The notes beneath the pieces are model-generated. The model made no database searches and was not told where the DNA came from. It saw only the letters and a list, made by a program, of their open reading frames with translations. Position numbers and translations under genes: made by a program. Of a stretch of 64,000 nt of DNA, positions 46,012-54,245 are shown piece after piece (position 1 is the stretch's first letter; the number at the start of each line of letters is the position of its first letter). This DNA comes from Frigoribacterium sp. PvP032 (lineage in GTDB: Bacteria; Actinomycetota; Actinomycetes; Actinomycetales; Microbacteriaceae): positions 496,001 through 560,000 of the forward strand of contig NZ_JAFIBM010000001.1 in the NCBI RefSeq assembly GCF_017833035.1, read 5' to 3'.

Positions 46012-47652
46012 ATGACCACCTACGACGTCCCCCGTCACACGGCCACCGCCTCCGTCACGGTCGCCGGCGCCCGCCGCGACGGCCACGAGACCAGCACGAC
46101 CGGCACCAGCAGCGCCCGTCTCGCCTGGCTCCGCATCGTCGTCGGCATCCTGTCGCGCACCGTGCTCGGCACCCTCGTCGGCCTGCTGCTCTGGGCCGCC
46201 GTCCCCGCCGTGATCGGCTGGACCCCCACCACCGTCATGACCGGCTCGATGGAGCCGCGCATCCACCCCGGCGACGTCGTCGTCGCCCGCCCGGTGCCTG
46301 CGTCGTCGATCCACCGCGGCCAGGTGCTGCTGTTCCAGGACCCCGACCGCGCCGACCACCTCCGCCTGCACCGCTACGACGACAACGGCCAGGGCACGCA
46401 GATCGTCACCAAGGGCGACGCGAACCAGGCCGCGGACTCGACCCCGATCGACCGCAGCGCCGTCGTCGGCGTCGGCTACCTCCGCGTGCCGTACATCGGC
46501 ACCCCCTTCGTCTGGGCCGCCGGCCACCAGCGGGGCCACCTGCTCGTCACCGGCAGCGCGCTGATGCTGCTCGTGCTCGGCGCACAGGCCGACCGCTCGC
46601 TGCGCCGCGACCCGAAGGGCGAGGGCCGAGGCGAAGGAGGCGCCGCCAGCGCTCCCGAGGACGCGACCGGCACCTCCTCCACGACCGGCACCTCCTCGCT
46701 GCCCGTCCTGGCCCCCGTCCTGGCGCCCGTCTTCGCCTCGCTCGCAGCCTCGGCCGCCGTCGACCCGGCCTCGCGCCGCGGCCTCCGCCTCGCCGGCCGT
46801 CGTGAGCGCCGCCTCCGTCGCCTGCGCGGCGCCGCCAGCACCCTCGCGGTCGCCGGCCTGGTCGGCGGACTCGCCCTCACGCTCGTCGTCTCCGGCGGCG
46901 CCGGCGCGGCCTTCTCGTCGCAGGCCGCCAACAAGACGAGCAACTTCTCGTCCGCCGCGGCCTACGACTGCCTGATGCCCGCCGTGACCGACTCGCCCGT
47001 CTTCTCGTACGGCTACAACGAGGCGTCGGGCACCGCCGCCCTCGACAGCAGCGCGACCGGCCGCGCCGGCACGCTCTCGGGCGGCGTCACCCGCGTCGCC
47101 GGAGCCTGCGGCTCGAGCCCCTACGTCACGCTGAACGGCACCTCCGGCCAGGTCACGACCAACGCGCCCGCCGTCGCGGCGCCCACCGCGTTCACGGTCG
47201 AGTCGTGGATCAACCTGCCCACGAACAGCGCCGGCGGCAAGATCATCGGCTTCGGCAACCAGGCCACGGGCATGTCCGGACAGTACGACCGCCAGCTCTG
47301 GGCCTCGGGCACCGGCGTGATCACCTTCGGCACCTACAACGGCGGCACGAAGACCGTGAGCACCACCAAGACCTACCGCGACGGAGCCTGGCACCACGTC
47401 GCCGGCACCGTCACCACGGCGGGCGTCATGACCCTGTACGTCGACGGCGCGGTCGTCGGCACGCAGACGAACGCCGTCGGCGAGCCGACCAACGGCTACT
47501 GGCGCGTCGGGTACGACAACCTCGCCGGCTGGCCGAACATCCCCGCGAGCTCCGCGAACTACTTCTTCGGCGGCAGCCTGGACGACACGGCGGCGTACAA
47601 CACGGCCCTCTCGGCCGCGACGATCACGCAGCACGTCAAGAACGGCCGCTGA
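46012..47652 (+). CDS. SipW-type signal peptidase fused to a LamG-like domain
   Basis: A 546-residue two-part protein. Residues about 40-190 are a signal peptidase of the SipW/ER type: membrane segment, TGSMEPRIHPGDVV with Ser79, LRLHRY with His120 and VTKGDAN with Asp136, then a second membrane segment (about 174-192). A Gly/Ser/Thr/Pro linker follows. Residues 263-300 look like a second signal: basic RRERRLRRLR, a hydrophobic stretch and AGAAFSSQAANKTSNF, matching the neighbour's SAFSSTTVNPTSNW junction. Residues about 330-546 form a LamG/concanavalin-like domain (VTLNGTSGQVTTN, FTVESWINLP, DGAWHHVAGTV). I infer that the peptidase releases the LamG domain from its own chain. Confidence 0.8.
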   Translation: MTTYDVPRHTATASVTVAGARRDGHETSTTGTSSARLAWLRIVVGILSRTVLGTLVGLLLWAAVPAVIGWTPTTVMTGSMEPRIHPGDVVVARPVPASSIHRGQVLLFQDPDRADHLRLHRYDDNGQGTQIVTKGDANQAADSTPIDRSAVVGVGYLRVPYIGTPFVWAAGHQRGHLLVTGSALMLLVLGAQADRSLRRDPKGEGRGEGGAASAPEDATGTSSTTGTSSLPVLAPVLAPVFASLAASAAVDPASRRGLRLAGRRERRLRRLRGAASTLAVAGLVGGLALTLVVSGGAGAAFSSQAANKTSNFSSAAAYDCLMPAVTDSPVFSYGYNEASGTAALDSSATGRAGTLSGGVTRVAGACGSSPYVTLNGTSGQVTTNAPAVAAPTAFTVESWINLPTNSAGGKIIGFGNQATGMSGQYDRQLWASGTGVITFGTYNGGTKTVSTTKTYRDGAWHHVAGTVTTAGVMTLYVDGAVVGTQTNAVGEPTNGYWRVGYDNLAGWPNIPASSANYFFGGSLDDTAAYNTALSAATITQHVKNGR

Positions 47653-47725
47653 GGCGCCTCCTCCTCGGCCCGGCCCTCTGGCCCTCCGGCCTTCCGGCCC
47701 TCCGGCCCGGCCGGTGAACCGGCGG

Positions 47726-47759
47726 GAAGTGTCCTCTCCGACCTCGGCGAGGACACTTC
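47726..47759 (+). terminator. Hairpin terminator after the LamG fusion gene
   Basis: The 11-bp arms GAAGTGTCCTC and GAGGACACTTC enclose a 12-nt loop, 73 nt after the stop. A GC-rich stretch of repeated GGCCCTCCGGCC lies between the stop and the hairpin. Confidence 0.7.
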
Positions 47760-47844
47760 GCGTCGTCTCGTCGCCTCTCGAAGAGGGCCCAGGGTCGAGG
47801 AGGCGCGGCGCGGCCCCGGCCCTCCGGGCTGCGACACTGGGCGG

Positions 47845-48828
47845 ATGCCCCTGCTGATCAACGACGTCTACGTCGACGGACGAGTCGCCGCGAGCCCCGA
47901 CACGCTCGACGAGACCTACGCGGCCCTCGCCGAGACGCACGGCACCGCCTGGGTGGTGCTGAGCGAGCCCGACGAGGCCGAGCTCGCCTCCTTGGCCGCC
48001 CGCTTCGACCTGCACGAGCTCGCCGTCGAGGACGCGGGCCACGGCCACCAGCGCGCCAAGCTCGAGCGCTACGGCACGACCCTCTTCGTCGTCGTCCGCC
48101 CGGCCGTCTACATCGACAGGGAGGAGCGGGTCGCGTTCGGCGAGATCCACTTCTTCGTCGGGCCGGACTTCCTGATCGGGATCAACCACGTCTCCGACAT
48201 CGACTCCCGCTACCTGGCGCGCAGCGTGACGAGGCTACGGGCCAAGCCCGACCTGTTGCGGGTGGGGCCGCAGGCGATCCTGTGGGCGGTGCTCGACGCG
48301 ATCGTCGACGCCTACGCGCCGGTCGTCGAGGGGCTCGAGAACGACATCGACGAGATCGAGCAGCAGCTGTTCGCCGGCGAGGCCGGGGTCTCGCGCCGCA
48401 TCTACGAGCTGTTCGGCGAGGTCGCGGACTTCCAGAAGGCCACCCGCCCGCTCGTCGGCATGCTCGACGGGCTGCTGCGCGGCGGCGAGAAGTACCAGGT
48501 CGGCACCGAGCTCGAGCGCCGGCTGCGCGACGTGCAGGACCACGTGATCCGCGTCGTCGACCGTGCCGACACGTTCCGCGCCGTGCTGCAGAACGCGCTG
48601 TCGCTGAACGCGACGCTCGTCGCCCAGGTGCAGAACGACGTCACCAAGCGCATCTCGGCCTGGGCCGCCATCCTGTTCGCGCCGACGCTGATCGGTGCGA
48701 TCTACGGCATGAACTTCGACATCATGCCCGAGCTGCACTGGGAGTACGGCTACCCGTTCGCCCTCGCGCTGATGGTCGGCATCGGCGGCGGGCTCTGGGG
48801 CGCGTTCAAGCTCAAGCGCTGGTTGTAG
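47845..48828 (+). CDS. corA: CorA-type magnesium/cobalt channel
   Basis: A 327-residue homopentameric ion channel. The long N-terminal cytoplasmic domain ends with a hydrophobic segment and the GMNF signature (YGMNFDIMPELHWEYGYP), then the last membrane segment and a basic tail FKLKRWL. A GACACT box lies 6 nt before the ATG, suggesting a leaderless transcript. Confidence 0.93.
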   Translation: MPLLINDVYVDGRVAASPDTLDETYAALAETHGTAWVVLSEPDEAELASLAARFDLHELAVEDAGHGHQRAKLERYGTTLFVVVRPAVYIDREERVAFGEIHFFVGPDFLIGINHVSDIDSRYLARSVTRLRAKPDLLRVGPQAILWAVLDAIVDAYAPVVEGLENDIDEIEQQLFAGEAGVSRRIYELFGEVADFQKATRPLVGMLDGLLRGGEKYQVGTELERRLRDVQDHVIRVVDRADTFRAVLQNALSLNATLVAQVQNDVTKRISAWAAILFAPTLIGAIYGMNFDIMPELHWEYGYPFALALMVGIGGGLWGAFKLKRWL

Positions 48829-48870
48829 GCGGCGGCACCCCTCCCTCGATCTCGCGCGCACCTCCTGCGG

Positions 48871-48970
48871 GATCCAGGAAGGCCAGCCACGGGGTTCCTG
48901 AACCGTGCACGGATCAGGAACCCCGTGCCCCCTCCCGCGCGGATCAGGACGGATCTTCCTGAATGAGGAG
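48871..48970 (-). repeat. 100-bp TCAGGA-box intergenic element, copy 4
   Basis: On the minus strand it begins CTCCTCATTCAGGAAGATC. A 14-bp perfect stem CACGGGGTTCCTGA/TCAGGAACCCCGTG surrounds the GTGCAC core, the strongest hairpin among the copies. It lies between the convergent corA and alpha-glucosidase genes. Confidence 0.85.
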
Positions 48971-48998
48971 GGGACGGGCGGGGGCGAGGAGGCGGGGG

Positions 48999-50666
48999 TC
49001 AGGCGCGCAGGATGCGCACCTCCCAGGGGGCGAGCGTGAGTGAGCCGGGGCCGTGCGGCACGTTGCTGACGAGCACCTCGGGGATCGACCGGCGCCGCAG
49101 CACCGGGTCGAGCCCTGGGTCGAGGTCGTACGGCTCGCCCGACCAGTTCGCGAGCACGAGCAGCCGCTCGTCGCCGAGCGTGCGGGTGAACGCGTAGAGC
49201 CGCTCGTCGTCGGGGGCCAGCATCGCGAAGTCGCCGAGCTGCACCACCGGCAGCTCGTGCCGCAGCGCGATCAGCCGCCGGTAGAACTCGAAGACGCTGC
49301 GGTCGCCGGAGGCGCGGTCGGCCTCCACGTTCAGCTCGGAGCTGTTCGGGTTGACGCCGATCCACGGGGTCCCCGTCGTGAAGCCCGCGGAGGCGCCCGC
49401 CGACCACTGCACCGGCGTGCGGGCGTTGTCGCGGCTGCGGAACCGCAGCGCCTCGAGGACGTCGGCCTCCGAGGCTCCGTCGGCCAGCGCCTCCTCGTGC
49501 CAGTTCAGCGACTCGATGTCGCGGTACTGGTCGATCGAGGTGAAGCCGGCGTTCGTCATGCCGATCTCGTCGCCCTGGTAGACGTAGGGAGTGCCGCGGT
49601 GGAGGTGCAGCACGGCGGCCAGCATCGTCGCCGACTCGTACCGGTGGGCACCGTCCTCGCCGAAGCGCGAGACGCTGCGGGGCTGGTCGTGGTTGCCGAG
49701 GTACAGGCTGTTCCAGCCGCGCTCGGCGAGTCCCTCCTGCCAGCGGCCGAGCGACCGCTTCAGGTCGGTCAGCGCCAGCGGCACGTTGTCGAACTTCGAG
49801 TCGGGGCCGCGGTCGAGGTCGACGTGCTCGAACTGGAACACCATGTCGAGCTCGCTGCGCGCCTGGTCGGTGAACAGCGCGGCGTCGTCGACCGTCACGC
49901 CGGGCATCTCGCCGACCGTGATGAGCTGGCGGTCGCCGCGGTGCGCGAAGACCTCGCGGTGCATCTCCTGGAGGTGGTCGTGGATCGCCGGGTCCATCTC
50001 GAAGCTGACCGAGCCGGGCTCGAGCGACGCGGGGGTCTTGGCGATGAAGTTGATGACGTCCATCCGGAAGCCGTCGACGCCGCGGTCGAGCCAGCGGTTC
50101 ATCATCGCGTAGACCGCGGCGCGCATGTCCGCGTTCTGCCAGTTCAGGTCGGGCTGCTTGGTCGCGAACATGTGCAGGTACCACTCGCCGGTCGCCTCGT
50201 CGAGCTGCCAGGCGGGGCCGCTGAAGGCGCTGCGCCACTCGGTCGGCAGCGACCCGTCGTCCGACTGCGGACGCCAGACGTACCAGTCGCGCTTCGGGTT
50301 GTCGACGGACGACCGGGACTCGGCGAACCAGGCGTGCTCGTCGCTCGTGTGGTTCACGACGAGGTCCATCACGAGCTTCATGCCGAGGCCGTGCACCTCG
50401 GCCAGCAGCTCGTCGAACTCGTCCAGCGTGCCGAACAGCGGGTCGATGTCGTCGTAGTCGCTGATGTCGTAGCCGGCGTCGGCCTGCGGCGAGCGGTAGA
50501 TCGGCGACAGCCAGATCACGTCGACGCCGAGGTCGTGCAGGTGCCCCAGCTTGCTGCGGATGCCCGCCAGGTCGCCCACGCCGTCGCCGTTGCCGTCGGC
50601 GAAGCTGCGGGGCCAGATCTGGTAGACGGTGGCGGACGTCCACCAGGGTGCGTCGGTGTGCGGCAC
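48999..50666 (-). CDS. GH13 alpha-glucosidase
   Basis: A 555-residue glycoside hydrolase of the oligo-1,6-glucosidase/alpha-glucosidase group. It has the family regions MDLVVNHTSDEHAWF, DGFRMDVINF (nucleophile Asp), ITVGEMPG (acid/base Glu) and LGNHDQPRS. I start at GTG 50666 because AAGGAGG lies just upstream; ATG 50693 would include that SD. It is the last gene of the leftward sugar operon SBP-MalF-MalG-GH13 and probably cuts the imported oligosaccharide inside the cell. Confidence 0.92.
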   Translation of the reverse strand: MPHTDAPWWTSATVYQIWPRSFADGNGDGVGDLAGIRSKLGHLHDLGVDVIWLSPIYRSPQADAGYDISDYDDIDPLFGTLDEFDELLAEVHGLGMKLVMDLVVNHTSDEHAWFAESRSSVDNPKRDWYVWRPQSDDGSLPTEWRSAFSGPAWQLDEATGEWYLHMFATKQPDLNWQNADMRAAVYAMMNRWLDRGVDGFRMDVINFIAKTPASLEPGSVSFEMDPAIHDHLQEMHREVFAHRGDRQLITVGEMPGVTVDDAALFTDQARSELDMVFQFEHVDLDRGPDSKFDNVPLALTDLKRSLGRWQEGLAERGWNSLYLGNHDQPRSVSRFGEDGAHRYESATMLAAVLHLHRGTPYVYQGDEIGMTNAGFTSIDQYRDIESLNWHEEALADGASEADVLEALRFRSRDNARTPVQWSAGASAGFTTGTPWIGVNPNSSELNVEADRASGDRSVFEFYRRLIALRHELPVVQLGDFAMLAPDDERLYAFTRTLGDERLLVLANWSGEPYDLDPGLDPVLRRRSIPEVLVSNVPHGPGSLTLAPWEVRILRA

Positions 50667-50746
50667 CGCTCCTCCTTCGTTCGTGCTGGTCATGTCTCGA
50701 GTGTGGTCTCGGCCGCCGTCATCGGCCTGCGGCGTGCTCGCGTCGG

Positions 50747-51685
50747 TCACTTGGTCGACCCCCGCATCACGCCGCTGACGACCCACTTCTGCGCCACGAT
50801 GTAGACGACCAGCAGCGGCGCCAGCGCCATCAGGTACGAGGCGAAGGCCACCGTGTAGTTCGTGTTGAACTGGCCCTGGAAGATGAACTGCGCCAGGGGC
50901 AGCGTGCGCGCCGACGGGTCGGAGAGGATCACGAGCGGCAGCAGGAAGTCGTTCCACGCCCAGACGCAGGTGAGGATGCCGACCGTGGCGTTCATCGGCG
51001 CCAGCAGCGGGAAGACGACCTTCCAGAAGACGCCCCAGGTGCTGGCGCCGTCCATGCGCGCCGCCTCCTCGAGCTCGATCGGGATCGAGTTGATGTACGC
51101 GGTGAAGATGAAGATGTTGAACGAGAGCCCGTAGACGGTATAGAGCAGCACGAGCCCGACGGGGGTGTCGAGGCCGAGCAGCGCGGTCTCCTTCACCACC
51201 GGCAGCATGATGATCGGGAACGGCACGAAGATCGCGGCCAGGAAGTAGAAGTACAGCCCGCGGAAGAACTTCTTGTGCATGTTGCGCGCGATGGCGTAGG
51301 CCACCAGCGAGTTGGTGAAGAGCGTGAGGACGACGGCCCCGACGGTGATCAGCGCCGTGTTGAGCAGCGCCTGCGGGAAGTTCGTCAGCTGGTACGCGTC
51401 GGCGAAGTTCTGCCAGCGGATCTCGGTCGGCAGCTCGAAGCCGGTTCCGCCCAGCTGGTCGGGGGTCTTCAGCGACGTCACGATCGTGAAGTACAGGGGG
51501 AGGAGCACCGTCAGCGAGCAGACCGCGATCAGTGCGGTGAGCCACCAGTTGGTGCCTCCCGTGCCGCCGTCGAGACGACGCCGTCGGCGCGACCTCGGAG
51601 GTGTGCCGGCCGGGGACGATGCCCCTGGGTCGACGGGGCTCGTGGTGGTCTGGAGGGCCTCAGCGCCCTGGATCGTCGAGCTCAT
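50747..51685 (-). CDS. Carbohydrate ABC transporter permease (MalG type)
   Basis: The second inner-membrane permease of a sugar importer, 312 residues with six segments. The EAA loop reads YINSIPIELEEAARMDGAS, and the C terminus GVMRGSTK is usual. Its ATG and the stop of the MalF-type gene share one base (TGATG), so they are coupled. No ATPase gene is adjacent; a shared MsiK-type ATPase elsewhere would fit. Confidence 0.94.
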   Translation of the reverse strand: MSSTIQGAEALQTTTSPVDPGASSPAGTPPRSRRRRRLDGGTGGTNWWLTALIAVCSLTVLLPLYFTIVTSLKTPDQLGGTGFELPTEIRWQNFADAYQLTNFPQALLNTALITVGAVVLTLFTNSLVAYAIARNMHKKFFRGLYFYFLAAIFVPFPIIMLPVVKETALLGLDTPVGLVLLYTVYGLSFNIFIFTAYINSIPIELEEAARMDGASTWGVFWKVVFPLLAPMNATVGILTCVWAWNDFLLPLVILSDPSARTLPLAQFIFQGQFNTNYTVAFASYLMALAPLLVVYIVAQKWVVSGVMRGSTK

Positions 51686-52638
51686 CAGAACGACGCCTCT
51701 CTGCGCTGGAGGAAGCGCAACTGGATGAACGACACGAGGATGATGACGAAGAGGTACAGCACGGCGTTGGCCATCTGGTAGCCGTACTCGCCGCCCTGGA
51801 ACCCGCCGCGGAAGATGACGAGCGCGATCGACTCGGTCGACGTGCCGGGGCCGCCGTTCGTCAGGGCGACGATCTGGTCGAACACCTGCAGGAACGACTT
51901 GAACGACAACACCATGTTGATGGTGAAGTAGGCGCCGATCAGCGGGAACGTGATCGAGCGGAACTGCCGCCACGACGACGCGCCGTCGATGCCGGCCGCC
52001 TCGTACAGCTCGGCGGGGATGGTCTGCAGCCCCGCCAGGTAGAGGATCACGTTGAACGCGCACGCCTGCCACACCGTCGTGATGACGATGCCGACCCAGG
52101 CCCACTGCGGGTCGGCCAGGATGTTGGCGCCCGGCAGCCCCATCGACTGCAGGATCGTCGGGAACGAGTTCGCGAACAGGTAGTTGAAGACGTAGCCGAT
52201 GATGAGGATCGCCAGCACGTACGGGATGAAGAAGATGCCGCGGAACGCCGTGCGGAACTTGATCCTCGAGTTCAGGCCGAGCGCGATCGCGAGCGAGATC
52301 ACGTTGACGGCGATCGTCGACACGACGGCGAACCCGAACGTGAACAGGTACGACGCGATGACACGGTCGTCGCGGAACAGGTTGAGGTAGTTCGACAGCC
52401 CGACGAAGCTCCACGTGCCGTAGCCCGCGTAGTTGGTGAGGCTGAAGAACATGCCCGTGACGACGGGGATGGTGTGCAGGCCGAAGAAGATGACGACGGC
52501 GGGCACGACCATCCAGTAGAAGGCGCGGGGCGTCCTGCCCTGGCCGGCGCGGCGCGTGGGGGCGCGCTTCGTCGAGGAGGCGCGGGTCGGCCCCTCGGGA
52601 CCGGCGTCGGTCGTCGGCCGCGGTGCGGTGGCGGTCAT
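51685..52638 (-). CDS. Carbohydrate ABC transporter permease (MalF type)
   Basis: A 317-residue permease with six segments. The EAA loop is LQTIPAELYEAAGIDGASSW. It starts one base after the end of the binding-protein stop (overlap TGATG). The N-terminal 40 residues are Arg/Pro-rich and cytoplasmic. Confidence 0.94.
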   Translation of the reverse strand: MTATAPRPTTDAGPEGPTRASSTKRAPTRRAGQGRTPRAFYWMVVPAVVIFFGLHTIPVVTGMFFSLTNYAGYGTWSFVGLSNYLNLFRDDRVIASYLFTFGFAVVSTIAVNVISLAIALGLNSRIKFRTAFRGIFFIPYVLAILIIGYVFNYLFANSFPTILQSMGLPGANILADPQWAWVGIVITTVWQACAFNVILYLAGLQTIPAELYEAAGIDGASSWRQFRSITFPLIGAYFTINMVLSFKSFLQVFDQIVALTNGGPGTSTESIALVIFRGGFQGGEYGYQMANAVLYLFVIILVSFIQLRFLQRREASF

Positions 52639-54008
52639 CACTTGCCTTCTCTCTGCGTGGTGGTGCGGGCGGCGACCTTGCTCCACTCGTCGTCGAGGTC
52701 GGTGAGGAACTCGTCGACGTCGCCGGTGATGACCAGGGTCTGCAGCATGTTGACCAGCGGGATCGACGCGGGCACCTGGTGGTCGATGAAGCCGATGATC
52801 CGGCCGCTCGTGAAGTACGGCTCGAGCCCCGCGAGGGCAGGGTCGGTGTTGGGCTCGGCGTCGACGAGAGGCGAGAAGGTGGACTGCGACTCCGAGTAGG
52901 CCTGCACCACCTCGGGCGACATGAGGTAGTCGACGAAGCGCTGCGCCTCCTCCTTGTGGGGGCTGTCTCGGCCGATGCTGAGGCCGACGTCGACGCCCGA
53001 GACCGCGATGCGGTCGTCGGCGTTCTCGGTGACCGGGTAGGGGAAGGTGCCGATGGAGGCGTCGGGTGCGTTGGCGCGGATCGCCGGGATCGCGTACGAG
53101 CCCTGCAGGTACATCGCGGACTCGCCGTTCGCGAACGCGAGGTTTCCGGCGTTGTAGTCGCGGCTGGCGAAGTCGTCCTGGCAGTAGGAGAAGAGCTGCA
53201 CCTCCTTCTCCATGGCGGGGCCGAAGTCCTTGTTGAACGACACGGCGCCGTCCTGCACGTCGGATCCCTCGGCTCGCAGGTCGTCGAAGAACCCGTCGGG
53301 CATCAGTGCGCCGCCGAGGTTGACGAAGGCGGGGCCGGCCGTCCACGCGTCCTTCATCGTGCAGTAGAACGGCGCGATGCCGGCCTGCTCGAAGGTGTCG
53401 GCGGCGGCGACCAGCTCGGTCCACGTGGTGGGGACCTCGACGCCCTGCGCCGCGAAGATGTCGGGGTTGTAGATGATGCCGGACGCGTTGTTGGCGAAGG
53501 GGAGGGCGTTGACCTCCGGGCTGCCGCTGCCTCCGTCGGCGCTGCTCTGGTCGCAGCTGCCCAGGTCTTGCACGATCTCCTGCACCGCGGGGTTCACCGT
53601 GTCGGCCGAGGGTTCGTCCGCGAGGTCGGCGAAGACGCAGGCCCGCGCCAGCTCGGCGAAGTTGCCGCTGACGTTGAGCGTCAGCACGTCGGGCACCTTG
53701 TTCTTGACGAGCAGGGTGCGGATCGCCGTGTCGGGGTCGGGCACCGCGTTCTGCACCACGCGGATGTCGGGGTTCTCGGCCTCGAAGTCCGTGATGATGT
53801 CGGCGAAGTCCTGCACCGCCTCCGGCTTGAACTGGAAGAAGTCGAGCGTCGTGACGCCGTCGGCGTCGGGGCCGCTGCCGGGCGCGCAGCCGGTGAGGCC
53901 GGCGAGGACGACGGCCGTGCCGAGGGCTGCGGCGGCCAGGCGGCCGCGGTGCTTGGCGTTGGTCGGACCAGGCCTGTTCCGGTCAGTGAAGGGGGATCGG
54001 GGACTCAC
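52638..54008 (-). CDS. Sugar ABC transporter substrate-binding lipoprotein
   Basis: A 456-residue family 1 binding protein with lipobox LTGC near residue 41. The mature domain carries VPDVLTLNVSG, FANGESAMYLQGSYAIPAI and DRDSPHKEEAQRFVDYLMSPE-type features. It starts the transporter operon and lies downstream of the alpha-galactosidase gene on the same strand, separated by a repeat element. The ligand is probably an alpha-linked oligosaccharide. Confidence 0.93.
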   Translation of the reverse strand: MSPRSPFTDRNRPGPTNAKHRGRLAAAALGTAVVLAGLTGCAPGSGPDADGVTTLDFFQFKPEAVQDFADIITDFEAENPDIRVVQNAVPDPDTAIRTLLVKNKVPDVLTLNVSGNFAELARACVFADLADEPSADTVNPAVQEIVQDLGSCDQSSADGGSGSPEVNALPFANNASGIIYNPDIFAAQGVEVPTTWTELVAAADTFEQAGIAPFYCTMKDAWTAGPAFVNLGGALMPDGFFDDLRAEGSDVQDGAVSFNKDFGPAMEKEVQLFSYCQDDFASRDYNAGNLAFANGESAMYLQGSYAIPAIRANAPDASIGTFPYPVTENADDRIAVSGVDVGLSIGRDSPHKEEAQRFVDYLMSPEVVQAYSESQSTFSPLVDAEPNTDPALAGLEPYFTSGRIIGFIDHQVPASIPLVNMLQTLVITGDVDEFLTDLDDEWSKVAARTTTQREGK

Positions 54009-54090
54009 TGTGCGCCTCCTTGCGCTGGGGGTGCGGCCGGGGCCGCGTGGGTCGTGCTGCGATGCGGGGTCGTGCGGAGCGCCTCCTCGG

Positions 54091-54190
54091 AATTCAGGAG
54101 GTGCGGGTCGGGGAGTCCTGAGTGGTGCACGGATCAGGACGATCGGTCTCCCCCTCGCGAGGATCAGGCTTGATGTTCCTGAATGAGGAG
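54091..54190 (-). repeat. 100-bp TCAGGA-box intergenic element, copy 5
   Basis: On the minus strand it begins CTCCTCATTCAGGAACATC and ends CTCCTGAATT. The core on the plus strand is TCCTGAGTGGTGCACGGATC followed by AGGA. It lies 56 nt beyond the alpha-galactosidase stop and upstream of the SBP gene. Confidence 0.85.
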
Positions 54191-54245
54191 GGGGAGCGGC
54201 GGACTCGGGGCGGGCGCGAGACGGGGTGGGGGAAGAGACGCGGGG

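Noticed and set aside
45127-48189. A 1020-residue minus-strand frame across the signal peptidase and CorA genes
   Set aside because: It is opposite three well-supported genes and has no motifs; open frames on both strands are common at this GC level.
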